From NCBI GenBank assembly GCA_903846555.1, contig CAINBI010000042.1, forward strand, positions 1-35,537: 35,537 nucleotides of DNA, given 5' to 3'. The notes below the pieces were generated by a model that was not told where the DNA came from, did not search any database, and saw only the letters and a program-made list of their open reading frames with translations. This document shows, piece after piece, positions 8,653 through 17,105 of the stretch (position 1 is the stretch's first letter; every line of letters starts with the position of its first letter). The translations under genes were made by a program, and so were the position numbers. This stretch comes from an uncultured Pseudomonadota bacterium (GTDB lineage: Bacteria > Pseudomonadota > Gammaproteobacteria > Burkholderiales > Methylophilaceae).

Positions 8653-8835
8653 ATGAAAAGTATTTTAAGTTTATTAACGCTTACATTGGCGCTAACTGCT
8701 TGTGTCACTATCAACATTTACTTTCCAGCGGCGGCGGCAGAAAAAGCTGCGGATAAAATTATTGATGAAGTTTGGCAGCTAAAAGACGGTGTATCGACCC
8801 CAGCGAGTAAGCCTGCAGAATCGCCCGCAAAGTAG
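8653..8835 (+). CDS. ynbE: YnbE-like small outer-membrane lipoprotein
   Basis: 60 residues. Signal peptide and lipobox LTAC (Cys17) followed by VTINIYFPAAAAEKAADKII, the hallmark N-terminal block of YnbE. In E. coli YnbE is an outer-membrane lipoprotein that works with YdbH. The Ala/Pro/Lys-rich tail is variable. The start has AGAGGA about 7 nt upstream. It lies between ydbH (57 nt) and ydbL (29 nt), in one operon. Confidence 0.88.
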   Translation: MKSILSLLTLTLALTACVTINIYFPAAAAEKAADKIIDEVWQLKDGVSTPASKPAESPAK

Positions 8836-8864
8836 TTCACTCAACATATTCATCAGGAATAATC

Positions 8865-9302
8865 ATGTTTATAGGAAACATTATGCAAAAATTTATGATC
8901 AGCTTTTTATTAGTCATCAGCCTGTTAGTTAACAGTGGCTTAGTGAATGCCGCCGCAGATTTAGATGTGAATACACCCGCTATTTCTGCACTTAAAAACA
9001 GCATGCAAAGCCGTCACGCTCAACTTGCCGCGCATTATGCCAGCGGTGCAATTGGCTTAACGGCAGATGGTTTGATTGCCGTGCGTGATGCTACGGCATT
9101 GCCATTAAAAGATAGACAAGGCATCAACGCACTAGTGGCGGCTGAGAATAACGACCGCAACGCATTGTATAAAGAAGTGGCGGCTGGTAACGGCCATCCA
9201 GAATGGCAGGGTGAAGTGCGCAATATTTTTGCTGGCCGCTGGATAGACAAAGCACAAAGCGGGTGGTATTTTCAGCGAGATGGTGGCTGGGTTAAAAAGT
9301 AA
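8865..9302 (+). CDS. ydbL: YdbL family (DUF1318) periplasmic protein
   Basis: 145 residues with a signal peptide ending NAA. The mature domain has SRHAQLAAHYASGAIGLTADG and LPLKDRQGINALVAAENNDR, matching the YdbL/DUF1318 pattern (helical, short Gly-rich turn, AEN-R). In E. coli YdbL modulates assembly of the YdbH-YnbE bridge. Two in-frame ATGs 18 nt apart (8865, 8883) both have AGGA at the right distance. The downstream start gives a shorter signal-peptide n-region and may be the real one. A MITE-like element begins at the base after the stop codon. Confidence 0.88.
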   Translation: MFIGNIMQKFMISFLLVISLLVNSGLVNAAADLDVNTPAISALKNSMQSRHAQLAAHYASGAIGLTADGLIAVRDATALPLKDRQGINALVAAENNDRNALYKEVAAGNGHPEWQGEVRNIFAGRWIDKAQSGWYFQRDGGWVKK

Positions 9303-9405
9303 GAGAGCTTTGCACGAAACAAAAACCTATTCAAAAACAATAAAATCTCGTCGGGATGACAAAGTCTAAAGTTTAGGATTGCCAATGGTCTCGTGCATAG
9401 CTCTC
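9303..9405. mobile_element. probable 103-bp MITE (terminal inverted repeats)
   Basis: An 18-bp left end GAGAGCTTTGCACGAAAC (9303-9320) and a right end at 9388-9405 are inverted repeats with 16 of 18 matches. They enclose about 67 bp of non-coding sequence. The GAG..TTTGCA ends recall IS5-type termini. No clear target duplication is visible. As it directly follows the ydbL stop, the transcript could fold into a long stem and act as a terminator or mRNA-stability element. Confidence 0.55.
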
Positions 9406-9456
9406 AATAAGTACCTTAACTTTGATAAGATTTCATTTCTATAAGTTACAACACAC

Positions 9457-10245
9457 ATGACACCAACGCTAGTTTTTGACATTGAGACCATTCCAGATAC
9501 CGATGGTTTGCGTAATTTGTATGGTTTACCTGAGGACACTTCAGCTGAAGATGTCGCCAACATCGCTTTGCATCAACGTCGCCAGAAAAATGGCACAGAC
9601 TTTTTGCCACTACATCAGCATCGTATTTGTGCAATATCATGTGCATTGCGAGTAGGTGACAATTTCAAAATATGGACACTGGGCGATGCTAACGCCTCTG
9701 AAGCTGAAATCATCCAACGTTTTTTTGATGGCATAGATCAATATACGCCGCAAATTATCTCATGGAATGGCAGTGGTTTTGATCTGCCCGTATTACATTA
9801 TCGCGGGCTGATACATGGCATCAATGCCAGTCGCTATTGGGACCAAGGCGAAGATGATAAAGAATTTAAATGGAATAATTACCTTAGCCGATACCACACG
9901 CGCCATTTAGATTTGATGGATACTTTGGCAATGTTTAATAGTCGTGCCATCGCGCCGTTAGATGATATAGCCAAGCTGTGTGGCTTTCCCGGCAAGCTGG
10001 GCATGGATGGCAGCAAAGTGTGGGGTGCTTATCAGGCGGGCGGCATTGAAGACATACGACATTATTGTGAAACCGATGTGGCGAATACGCATTTATTATT
10101 TTTGCGCTTTAAGTTAATGCGTGGCCAATTAAGCCAACCTGCCTATGACGCGGAAATTGCTTTGGTGCGCGATACATTGGCTGGCTATGTGCAAAAAAAT
10201 CCAGCTTTACCGCATTGGCCTGAGTTTTTGGCTGCGTGGAAATAA
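9457..10245 (+). CDS. PolB-like predicted 3'-5' exonuclease
   Basis: 262 residues of the DEDD exonuclease fold. Exo I is FDIETIPD with D8 and E10. Exo II is SWNGSGFDLPVLHYRG with N/D. Exo III-like residues are in HYCETDVANTHLLFLRF. HLDLMDTLAMF is also typical of the predicted PolB-like 3'-5' exonuclease family. It would remove 3' nucleotides from DNA or RNA in the cytoplasm; the natural substrate is not known to me. It has no polymerase domain. It is followed by rlmD on the same strand after 98 nt, a pairing I recall from betaproteobacteria. Confidence 0.88.
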   Translation: MTPTLVFDIETIPDTDGLRNLYGLPEDTSAEDVANIALHQRRQKNGTDFLPLHQHRICAISCALRVGDNFKIWTLGDANASEAEIIQRFFDGIDQYTPQIISWNGSGFDLPVLHYRGLIHGINASRYWDQGEDDKEFKWNNYLSRYHTRHLDLMDTLAMFNSRAIAPLDDIAKLCGFPGKLGMDGSKVWGAYQAGGIEDIRHYCETDVANTHLLFLRFKLMRGQLSQPAYDAEIALVRDTLAGYVQKNPALPHWPEFLAAWK

Positions 10246-10343
10246 ATTTAAGATTCCTCCTTCAGCACGAACATTATTGCAGTGATATATAGTGACATAA
10301 ATTAAGTTAAAATCTTACCCTCACTGAAAACAGGTTTTATCAC

Positions 10344-11735
10344 ATGGCACGTCGCTCTAGAAATCGCAATCAAGTTCCCGTTATTCCAGAAATCAAGCAG
10401 GCTATTATTGAGTCACTAGACCAAGAGAGCCGTGGTGTAACGCATTTGGACGGAAAAACTATTTTTATCGATGGCGCTTTACCTAATGAAAAAGTCACAT
10501 TCCAATCGCATAAAATCAAACCGAGCTACGAAGTGGCGAATGTGGTGGAGGTGCTCAAACAATCCAACCAAAGAGTCACGCCTAAATGTAAGCATTTTGG
10601 CTTATGTGGCGGTTGCAAATTACAGCACCTAGATTTTTCAGCGCAAGTCGCGGCTAAACAACGCTTGCTAGAAAACGATTTGACACATATTGGCAAAGTA
10701 CAGCCAGATAATATATTGCCGCCAATTTACGGCCCAATTTGGGGTTATCGTCATAAAGCCCGTTTAAGTGTGAAGTATGTCGATAAAAAGCAGTGCGTGT
10801 TGGTGGGTTTTAATGAAAAAGCCACGCGATATGTGGCCGATATGAATAGTTGTGAAGTATTAGTGCCTGAAGTTTCAGCCTTAATTGCGCCACTGCAAGG
10901 CATGATAGTGCAACTTAGTATTAGAGATAAGTTGCCTCAAATTGAGTTGGCCGTTGGCGAAGCTGACCTAAGTAATGGGGATGACAAGCCCGTTATTGTA
11001 TTGATTTTCCGCATTATGGCACCGTTGACGGTTGAAGATGAAGCACATCTAAAAACCTTTGCTGATAAACATGCGGTGCAGATTTGGACGCAAACAAAAG
11101 GCCCAGATACCATTAAGCCGTTTTATCCAGTCAGTACTTTAGAAAAAACCTTGCCAGAATTGAAATACAGTCTGCCAGAGTTTGACTTAGTCTACCCTTT
11201 TAAACCGAATGAGTTTACGCAAGTGAACCCGCAAATTAACCAAGTGATGATACGCCGCGCGATGCAACTGCTTAGTCCGCAAGCGGGTGAAAAAATCGCC
11301 GATTTCTTTTGTGGTATCGGCAACTTTACATTACCAATTGCCCGTAGCGGCGCACAGGTGTTGGGTTTGGAGGGCTTAGCTAACTTGGTGGATAGGGCCA
11401 AGGAAAGTGCTACACTGAATCAAATTATCAATACACAGTTTGGGGTAGCAGATTTATTTAAAATGACGCCTGAAGCACTGACTAATTTAGGCCGCTTTGA
11501 TAAATGGCTGGTAGACCCACCGCGTGACGGCGCCTATGAATTGATTAAGTCGTTGGACGACAGCAACAGCCCGCAACGAATCGTCTATGTGTCATGCAAC
11601 CCAGCCACTTTGGCGCGCGATGCCGATGTGCTGGTGAACGAAAAAGGCTACATTCTAAAAGCCGCTGGCGTGATTAATATGTTCCCACACACCGCGCATG
11701 TGGAATCTATTGCTTGGTTTGAAAAAGCGTTTTAG
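10344..11735 (+). CDS. rlmD: 23S rRNA (uracil-1939-C5)-methyltransferase RlmD
   Basis: 463 residues. The N-terminal TRAM domain (about residues 15-75) is followed by the [4Fe-4S] ligands C82, C88, C91 ([15 protein letters not shown]) and C170 (NSCEVL). The SAM-binding methyltransferase core has [25 protein letters not shown] and VDPPRDGA. The catalytic cysteine is in [12 protein letters not shown], and the general-base region is HTAHVESI. It methylates U1939 of 23S rRNA using SAM. All key residues are present. Confidence 0.96.
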   Translation: MARRSRNRNQVPVIPEIKQAIIESLDQESRGVTHLDGKTIFIDGALPNEKVTFQSHKIKPSYEVANVVEVLKQSNQRVTPKCKHFGLCGGCKLQHLDFSAQVAAKQRLLENDLTHIGKVQPDNILPPIYGPIWGYRHKARLSVKYVDKKQCVLVGFNEKATRYVADMNSCEVLVPEVSALIAPLQGMIVQLSIRDKLPQIELAVGEADLSNGDDKPVIVLIFRIMAPLTVEDEAHLKTFADKHAVQIWTQTKGPDTIKPFYPVSTLEKTLPELKYSLPEFDLVYPFKPNEFTQVNPQINQVMIRRAMQLLSPQAGEKIADFFCGIGNFTLPIARSGAQVLGLEGLANLVDRAKESATLNQIINTQFGVADLFKMTPEALTNLGRFDKWLVDPPRDGAYELIKSLDDSNSPQRIVYVSCNPATLARDADVLVNEKGYILKAAGVINMFPHTAHVESIAWFEKAF

Positions 11736-11911
11736 TCAAAAATTGGCTTGTTAAAATTTAAACTAAATATTAACTGTTGCAGTTGGTTTTTGAATCCGCC
11801 CTGTGATATTTATGCTAATCGGAAAACTTGGTTAGTTTCATTTAATCCACGCAATTACTTCTACAATACCTTGTTGTATAAAAACAACATCACAGGGTTT
11901 TATGTGCCTAA

Positions 11912-11953
11912 TTGATACAAGTCAATTAGCTTAATGCTTCTGGCTTGTAATAT
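11912..11953 (+). promoter_or_regulatory. FNR-type site and -10 of the ompW promoter
   Basis: TTGATACAAGTCAA (11912-11925) matches the FNR consensus TTGAT-N4-ATCAA except for one base. A -10 box TAATAT lies at 11948-11953. If transcription starts at 11960, the FNR site is centred at -41.5, exactly the class II activator position. E. coli ompW is known to be FNR-controlled, which fits. About 40 bp further upstream is a short hairpin (TTGTT..AACAA) of unknown role. Confidence 0.7.
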
Positions 11954-12001
11954 ACTTGCATGAATTTAGTATGTGTTTATTTCTTAAAGTGGAGTTTTAA
12001 A

Positions 12002-12715
12002 ATGAAAAAATCGTTATTAGTGTTAGCTTTAGCAGCAGCGTTTGCCCCGGTGTTAGCACAGGCGGAAGCTGGAGACTGGGTTGTACGTTTACGCGCTACT
12101 AATGTTGCACCAGATGTTAGTAGTAATTTAGCTTCGCAAACTACTGCTAGTTACAATGCAGCTACAACTGATCTTCTTTATAATAGTACAAGTGCTAATT
12201 TAACAGTAGATAATAATACGATTCCTGAGTTGGATATTTCGTATTACATCACTAAAAACATTGCAGCAGAGTTAATTTTGGCTTTGGGTACACGTCATGA
12301 AGTTGCTATCTCTGGTATGGGCGCTGGTGCGGCTATAAGTGATGCTAATTTAGGTAGCGTAAATTTATTACCACCAACATTAACAGCTCAATGGCACTTT
12401 ATGCCAGATCAAACATTTGATCCGTATGTCGGTGCTGGTGTTGCTTATGTGCTTGGAATGGATAGAAGCTTGACTGCACAATCTGCACTAGCAGGTAGTC
12501 AGCCAATTCGCATTGATAGAAATAATTTTGGCGGCGTATTTCAAGCTGGTTTTGATGTTAACTTGCAAGATAAGTGGTTAGTTAACTTTGATGTGAAAAA
12601 ACTTTGGGTTAGCACTGATGTTGAGTTGAATTTACTTAATACTGGCTGGAAAAAAATTGACAGTCTAGATCTTAACCCGTTGGTTGTCAGTATTGGTTTT
12701 GGTAAAAAGTTTTAA
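12002..12715 (+). CDS. ompW: OmpW-family outer membrane porin
   Basis: 237 residues from the start chosen here. A classic signal peptide ends AQA, just before EAGDWVVRLRATNVAPD. GDWxxRxRxxxVxPD is the typical OmpW first strand. Other family blocks are IPELDISYYITKNIAAELILA, LPPTLTAQWHFMPD, DPYVGAGVAY, NLQDKWLVNFDVKKLW and LNPLVVSIGFGKKF with terminal Phe. OmpW forms an 8-stranded beta barrel for small hydrophobic molecules. The frame is open to 11960, but ATG 12002 has GGAG 6-7 nt upstream and gives the signal peptide. Likely activated under low oxygen by the FNR-type site. Confidence 0.95.
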   Translation: MKKSLLVLALAAAFAPVLAQAEAGDWVVRLRATNVAPDVSSNLASQTTASYNAATTDLLYNSTSANLTVDNNTIPELDISYYITKNIAAELILALGTRHEVAISGMGAGAAISDANLGSVNLLPPTLTAQWHFMPDQTFDPYVGAGVAYVLGMDRSLTAQSALAGSQPIRIDRNNFGGVFQAGFDVNLQDKWLVNFDVKKLWVSTDVELNLLNTGWKKIDSLDLNPLVVSIGFGKKF

Positions 12716-12772
12716 TTTATTGTATTTAACTTAACTTAAATACAATCGTAAAGTTTCCCCTGGTTCCACCTT

Positions 12773-12804
12773 AGCCCCTGTCGTTTCTGGCAGGGGCTTT
12801 TTTT
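12773..12804 (+). terminator. Rho-independent terminator of ompW
   Basis: Arms AGCCCCTG (12773-12780) and CAGGGGCT (12791-12798) with a 10-nt loop are followed by TTTTTT. Strong GC stem, 57 bp beyond the ompW stop. The next gene is convergent. Confidence 0.9.
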
Positions 12805-12932
12805 CCTGAATCATCGCTGTAATGTCTCTGATGCACAAAGTAGTAATAATCCATAAGTTAAAAGTTCTCTCTGCTTAATGATGGCGTCCTTGGACTTCCC
12901 CTAATTTAGTAGACAGTTGATATTTAAATTAC

Positions 12933-13544
12933 TTATTGGCAAAGCTCATTGTTGTCAGCAAGCATATTCCCCCAATTGATTACTTTTTTAACTGCATTTT
13001 CACTGGCCTGTTGCAGCGCAGCCGTTCCGCCTTGTACGTTGGGTGTGAGAGACATCACGCTTTCGGTAACCAGAAGGCTTGAGATGATTTTTTGAGATTT
13101 CCTCTCGACTATTAACGCGTTCAACTGAACGATGCCGTCGCTAGTATCTGTAGTATGAAACACTTGATCAAAAGCTTCTACTTTTAGTTTCAGGCTACAA
13201 TTCATTGGAGTTTTTGTTAAATTCACCATGTTGCTTAGCTTGCTCGAAATAAGCTCTGCGGGTGTAGCTGTCCAGCGACTCTCTGTATAGAAAAAAACGC
13301 GTAAAGGATTTTGGTAGTTAAGGCGGTAACGAATTTTATTATGGTTGAGAGATTCGGCTGCAATTGGTGTTTCTAATAGTAGTTTTGAAGTAATCAGTTG
13401 ATTACTCTCCTTAGGAACATGCAAGCCAAAATCATAAATAGCGATATTTTGCTTAGTTTTGTTGATGCCGACGCAGGCGACTATTGCACTTGCAATAACG
13501 CTGCTTATTATTAGTAACATGATAGGTCGCATCCGAATCCTCAT
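12933..13544 (-). CDS. PqiC-like lipoprotein of MCE transporter
   Basis: 203 residues. Signal peptide and lipobox (SAIVAC, Cys24) indicate a lipoprotein. The body matches the ABC-type transport auxiliary lipoprotein family (PqiC/YmbA-like): IYDFGLHVP, RYRLNYQNPLRVFFYTESRW, TATPAELI, and a C-terminal ALQQASENAVKKVINW helix. In the Pqi system PqiC is an outer-membrane lipoprotein that receives the MCE tunnel. It is last in a four-gene operon; its ATG overlaps the stop of the MCE gene (ATGA), so the two are translationally coupled. Confidence 0.85.
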   Translation of the reverse strand: MRIRMRPIMLLIISSVIASAIVACVGINKTKQNIAIYDFGLHVPKESNQLITSKLLLETPIAAESLNHNKIRYRLNYQNPLRVFFYTESRWTATPAELISSKLSNMVNLTKTPMNCSLKLKVEAFDQVFHTTDTSDGIVQLNALIVERKSQKIISSLLVTESVMSLTPNVQGGTAALQQASENAVKKVINWGNMLADNNELCQ

Positions 13545-14491
13545 GGTTTAACATTAAATCCTTCTTCACCTGGCCCTGCTGGCAGCATAGGGTTGCCAAA
13601 AATGATGCTTTGCGGATTATCTTCAAGCAGATCAATTAGCTGATTGAAATGAATGACGCTACGATTCATGTTTTGAGTCATCGAATGTAATTGCGGCAAG
13701 GTTTCAGTATCTAATGTGTTAGTAAGCTGATTAGTGCTGATTTCAATTTGATTGGCAGTATTATAGATTTTTTTAGTTGTTAGGCTCAGTTCATTGATGA
13801 GTGGTTTTGCTGCATCAAAAGTCTGCTGTGCACTTCCTAATGTTTGTACAAGTAGGGCTTGATTTTTGTTAGATACCATTTCATTCGCATTGTTGAGCAT
13901 ATTGGTCGCCGAATAGATTGCTGGTATAGCTTTTTCCATAACCTTATCAAAGTTGGCAATGGCACTATTCAATTTCAGCATATCAATACTGGTCAAAACT
14001 TGGTTTGCAGATGCAGTGAACTGGCTACTGTTTCGCAGGAGTATTTCTAGTTGCGCAGTGAGCTCTGGGCCTTTGGAAATTAAATCATCAAAAAGCGTAG
14101 GCCTAAGCGGAATTTTGCTGCCAGATGGTAGCGCAGCGGCATGTATGCTTTCATCATTTAGATCAATATAAGCAAGCCCAGTTAACCCTTGTCGGCGCAG
14201 CTCAGCATACGCTCCACTAGTAAGCTTTAAGTCTTTTGCAACGCCAATGTCAATTAGGATAGTGGTTTGTGAGGAGGGGTCTAGTGATATTCGTATTACT
14301 CTGCCGACATCTACACCGCGAAATTTAACCGTCGCTTCAGGGCTTAGGCCAGTCACTGGTAATTGTGAGTTTATAGTGAAGTTAGTACTCGCTTGTTGTG
14401 ACCCACTGATCCACCAATACGCAACCCCCATGCCTATTCCAAGCACTAAGGTAAAGATGCCAACTGCAATCGCATAAGCTCGATTTTCCAT
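13541..14491 (-). CDS. MCE (MlaD-family) lipid transport protein
   Basis: 316 residues. A single N-terminal membrane anchor (residues about 7-29) is followed by one MCE domain (about 37-117), with LPVTGLSPEATVKFRGVDVGRVIRI and AELRRQGLTGLAYIDL. A long C-terminal alpha-helical region (about 145-300) is rich in Asn, Gln and Thr. The helical tail is much longer than in E. coli MlaD (183 residues), so it is more like MCE proteins that form extended helical tunnels. It should bind lipid in the periplasm and connect to the MlaE-type permease. It starts 7 nt after the ATPase gene stop. Confidence 0.9.
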   Translation of the reverse strand: MENRAYAIAVGIFTLVLGIGMGVAYWWISGSQQASTNFTINSQLPVTGLSPEATVKFRGVDVGRVIRISLDPSSQTTILIDIGVAKDLKLTSGAYAELRRQGLTGLAYIDLNDESIHAAALPSGSKIPLRPTLFDDLISKGPELTAQLEILLRNSSQFTASANQVLTSIDMLKLNSAIANFDKVMEKAIPAIYSATNMLNNANEMVSNKNQALLVQTLGSAQQTFDAAKPLINELSLTTKKIYNTANQIEISTNQLTNTLDTETLPQLHSMTQNMNRSVIHFNQLIDLLEDNPQSIIFGNPMLPAGPGEEGFNVKP

Positions 14492-14498
14492 GACTTAA

Positions 14499-15302
14499 TT
14501 ATAATCCTTCAAGTCTGCTGCGGATACTCTGGAAGAAATTGATTACAAAGGGATGATTACTTTTGGCTAACTCTTGTAATGAACAATCTTCAATAATATG
14601 TTTATCCTCTAACACGGCGACACGTTCGGCTAGGGAAACAAGCGTGTCCATGTCATGGGTGACAAAAATCACTGTTAATCCCAAGGACTTCTTAAGCTGC
14701 TTAACAAGATCAATAAAGTTATGACTACGGTCAGGGTCTAACCCTGCTGTGGGTTCGTCTAGCACTAATAGCTCTGGCTCCAGTGCAAGTGCCCGAGCGA
14801 GCCCCACGCGTTTAATCATGCCGCCTGAAATCTCAGCAGGTAGTAACTCGGCATTACGTGGTTCTAATTCAACTAAGGTTAGTTTGTGCATCACCAATTG
14901 GTAGATGACTGACTCATCAAATTGTTTTAATTCACGTAATGGGAACGCGATATTATCAAAAATAGAAAGCGCTGAAAATAAAGCCCCCTGTTGAAACAGC
15001 ACGCCAAAACGGTTCATCAAGCGTCGTTGTGCAACACGCTCCATGGTCTGCATGTTTTCTCCGAACAGTAGTACCTTGCCACTTAGAGGTTTAGTAAGTC
15101 CTATGATATGACGTAATAGTGTGGTTTTGCCACACCCTGATCTGCCCACTAAAGCAATAATATCCTCACGCTTAACTTTTAAGTCGAGATTGTGGTGAAC
15201 AACATTGTCGCCAAACTCAGTACAAATATTTTTTAAGTCGCAGATAATTTCTTGATCATGGCTTTGATTTTTTAGAGTATTCTGAATGAAATCTTCGTTC
15301 AT
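14499..15302 (-). CDS. MlaF-type ABC transporter ATPase
   Basis: 267 residues from the start chosen here. Walker A is GRSGCGKT (53-60), with a Q-loop at about 104. The signature is ISGGMIKRVGLARAL (SGG at 159-161; the M-I-K-R version is characteristic of the Mla family). Walker B is LLVLDEP (178-184), and the switch His is at 216 (VTHDMD). It powers the MCE lipid transporter on the cytoplasmic side. The frame is open to 15335, but ATG 15302 overlaps the permease stop as ATGA, giving standard translational coupling, so I use that start. Confidence 0.93.
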   Translation of the reverse strand: MNEDFIQNTLKNQSHDQEIICDLKNICTEFGDNVVHHNLDLKVKREDIIALVGRSGCGKTTLLRHIIGLTKPLSGKVLLFGENMQTMERVAQRRLMNRFGVLFQQGALFSALSIFDNIAFPLRELKQFDESVIYQLVMHKLTLVELEPRNAELLPAEISGGMIKRVGLARALALEPELLVLDEPTAGLDPDRSHNFIDLVKQLKKSLGLTVIFVTHDMDTLVSLAERVAVLEDKHIIEDCSLQELAKSNHPFVINFFQSIRSRLEGL

Positions 15303-16414
15303 ACGCCAATGCCGCGTGTTAAAATTGCAAACCATGCATTGACCAAAATCACGCCTGATATTGCTGTCACCACAGAACTAGTTGTGCTATTACTCAAACT
15401 TTCTGTATTGGGTTTGATGCGTAAGCCAAAGTGGCATGCCACTAACGCGACAACAAAGCCAAATATAAGCCCTTTGATCAAGCTGAGTGTAAGATTTATA
15501 GGCTGAACAACCAACGGTAAATATTCAAAGAAGAAGCGAAAACTAATACCTAGCTCCAAATTTGATGCACAGGCACCACCGACTAGTGCCCAGCTAGATG
15601 TCCACAATACTAGTAAAGGTGAAACGAAAGTGAGCCCTAGCACTTTGGGCAGAACAATTCGTAAAGTACGTGAAATTCCCATTGTGGTTAGCGCATCTAT
15701 TTCATCCGTTACACGCATCACGCCGATTTGCGCGGTCATCGCAGAGCCAGATCGCCCCGCAACTAATACCGCCATTAGCACAGGACCCAGCTCACGAATA
15801 ATGCTAAGACCTAAAATATTGACGATATAAACATCAGCGCCAAACGCATGCAATTGTTTTGACATTAAATAGCCCATTACAATGCCAATCATAAAGCCTA
15901 GTAATGCGGTTACTGGCAGTGCGTTAACGCCACTTTTGTATACGTTAGCACTAAATTCTCGCCAAGGGAAATCTTGTGGGCGGCGGAATAAATAGGCAAT
16001 CTCAAGAAGTAGTGAAGCTAACAAACGACTAAATTCTGTGAAGTGGTGTATGAGGTAGAGTACGCCTTCCCCTAGACTACTAAGCGGCGAGAGCCAGTCA
16101 CGCGTAGTTTTTTTGTTGGGCTGTTTTGTTAAACCGATTAGCGTATTAAAAAGTTCTGCATGCTCAGGTTTTAGAGAGACGTTGTTATTGAGTTTGTTGC
16201 CCCATCCAGATAGTAGGGTAGCAGCACCGGCGGCATCTAATTGCTCTAACTCCAGCAAATCCCATTTTGTGAAATTATCCAAAAAGAATGGTTGTAATGA
16301 TTTTCTAAGTTTAGCAAAATCATTAAGCGGTGCACGTAATGACCACTGTCCAAAAAGTTGGACATGATTTCGATCTTGGTCATCCTGAGCAACACGGAAA
16401 CTGGCTGCGACCAT
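15299..16414 (-). CDS. MlaE-type permease with N-terminal STAS-like domain
   Basis: 371 residues against about 260 for E. coli MlaE. Residues 1-100 look like a STAS/MlaB-like domain (VQLFGQWSL, LLELEQLDAAGAATLLSGWG). From about residue 130 the MlaE permease follows, with five or six membrane segments. Family blocks are VTALLGFMIGIVMGY, IVNILGLSIIRELGPVLMAVLVAGRSGSAMTAQIG and DEIDALTTMGIS. So the regulatory subunit that is a separate protein (MlaB) in E. coli is fused to the permease. First gene of the operon; AAGGGG precedes the ATG by 5-6 nt. Confidence 0.92.
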   Translation of the reverse strand: MVAASFRVAQDDQDRNHVQLFGQWSLRAPLNDFAKLRKSLQPFFLDNFTKWDLLELEQLDAAGAATLLSGWGNKLNNNVSLKPEHAELFNTLIGLTKQPNKKTTRDWLSPLSSLGEGVLYLIHHFTEFSRLLASLLLEIAYLFRRPQDFPWREFSANVYKSGVNALPVTALLGFMIGIVMGYLMSKQLHAFGADVYIVNILGLSIIRELGPVLMAVLVAGRSGSAMTAQIGVMRVTDEIDALTTMGISRTLRIVLPKVLGLTFVSPLLVLWTSSWALVGGACASNLELGISFRFFFEYLPLVVQPINLTLSLIKGLIFGFVVALVACHFGLRIKPNTESLSNSTTSSVVTAISGVILVNAWFAILTRGIGV

Positions 16415-16433
16415 TGAATTTCCCCTTTGCTTT

Positions 16434-16463
16434 AATTATACACAGCGAAAAATTTTAAATGCA
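16434..16463 (-). promoter_or_regulatory. candidate promoter of the MCE operon
   Basis: On the minus strand a perfect -10 TATAAT (16439-16434) lies 18 bp from a -35-like TTGCAT (16463-16458). This would place the start of transcription about 12 nt before the permease ATG, with AAGGGG in the short leader. Confidence 0.5.
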
Positions 16464-16661
16464 AGCAAAGTGCAATATGTCTGTTACTAAAGCGATTAAA
16501 CCCATCAATTTTTTCAAGCTCCACTTTGAACATTGTCAAACAGCTTGTAAAACTTTCCACTAATCAGTGTCCAATTGTTGCGCAATTATTGCGTGTCTGT
16601 GTGTCGCCGAATGCGATTATAGAACACTTCAATATATTCAAAGATCACCGTATAGCATGGT

Positions 16662-16835
16662 CCGTGCATATCGGGTTGTCACACACAGAGGACATGTTAT
16701 CCCACAAGCGGATGAAATTAAGCTCACGATCTGACTAAACGATTAATATTTAGGCCAATGACGGTGGTTTTACTATACTTGATGGCTGGAAAAACCATTA
16801 ATATTGAAGTGTGTGTGACAATCCGATAAGCACGG
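16662..16835. repeat. 26-bp inverted repeat pair
   Basis: The arm at 16662-16687 (CCGTGCATATCGGGTTGTCA..) matches the reverse complement of 16810-16835 in 24 of 26 positions. The spacer is 122 bp. Both arms read VxIGLSHT in one frame on their own strand, so they look like two inverted copies of one former coding segment rather than transposon ends. Confidence 0.6.
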
Positions 16836-16930
16836 CATAATCTTTGGTTTTAAAACGATAATGATGTAGGCTTTCAGTTTTATTGGTGTCTAAGAAAACT
16901 TTCCATCGGTGCGTTGTTCCAACAATTACC
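16830..16930 (-). pseudogene. IS3-family OrfB transposase remnant
   Basis: On the minus strand, 16930-16895 reads GNCWNNAPMESF, the DDE-type integrase block around the third catalytic residue (Glu), usually G-N-C-x-D-N-A-x-x-E-S-F. A frameshift follows, then KTESLHHYRFKTK (typically KTE-x-x-HH). The protein cannot be made: there is no start and the reading frame is broken. It marks an old insertion next to the hydrogenase locus. Confidence 0.65.
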
Positions 16931-17105
16931 CTCTCCAGTAGAAATGTAGATAATTCAGCCACTCAGACTTGTTTAGGTGTGTGGCATCAACACTTTTATT
17001 TAATATGCAGTCAATTTGCGTAAATCGTATCAACATAGACTCAATGAGTTCCTGCATGCTGTTCATAAAGCGGGCATAACGAGATTCTTTTTTGGTAAAT
17101 TGTAT
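16926..17105 (-). pseudogene. orphan reading-frame fragment
   Basis: 59 sense codons between stops, reading through KKESRYARFMNSMQELIESM to ...WLNYLHFYWRG. Composition is protein-like, and it may be the degraded upstream part of the adjacent IS3-type transposase or another lost gene. Not recognised. Confidence 0.25.

Noticed and set aside
16526-16738. 70-codon plus-strand frame in the relic zone
   Set aside because: No start signal; overlaps one arm of the inverted repeat and an unusual composition. More likely chance or debris than a gene.
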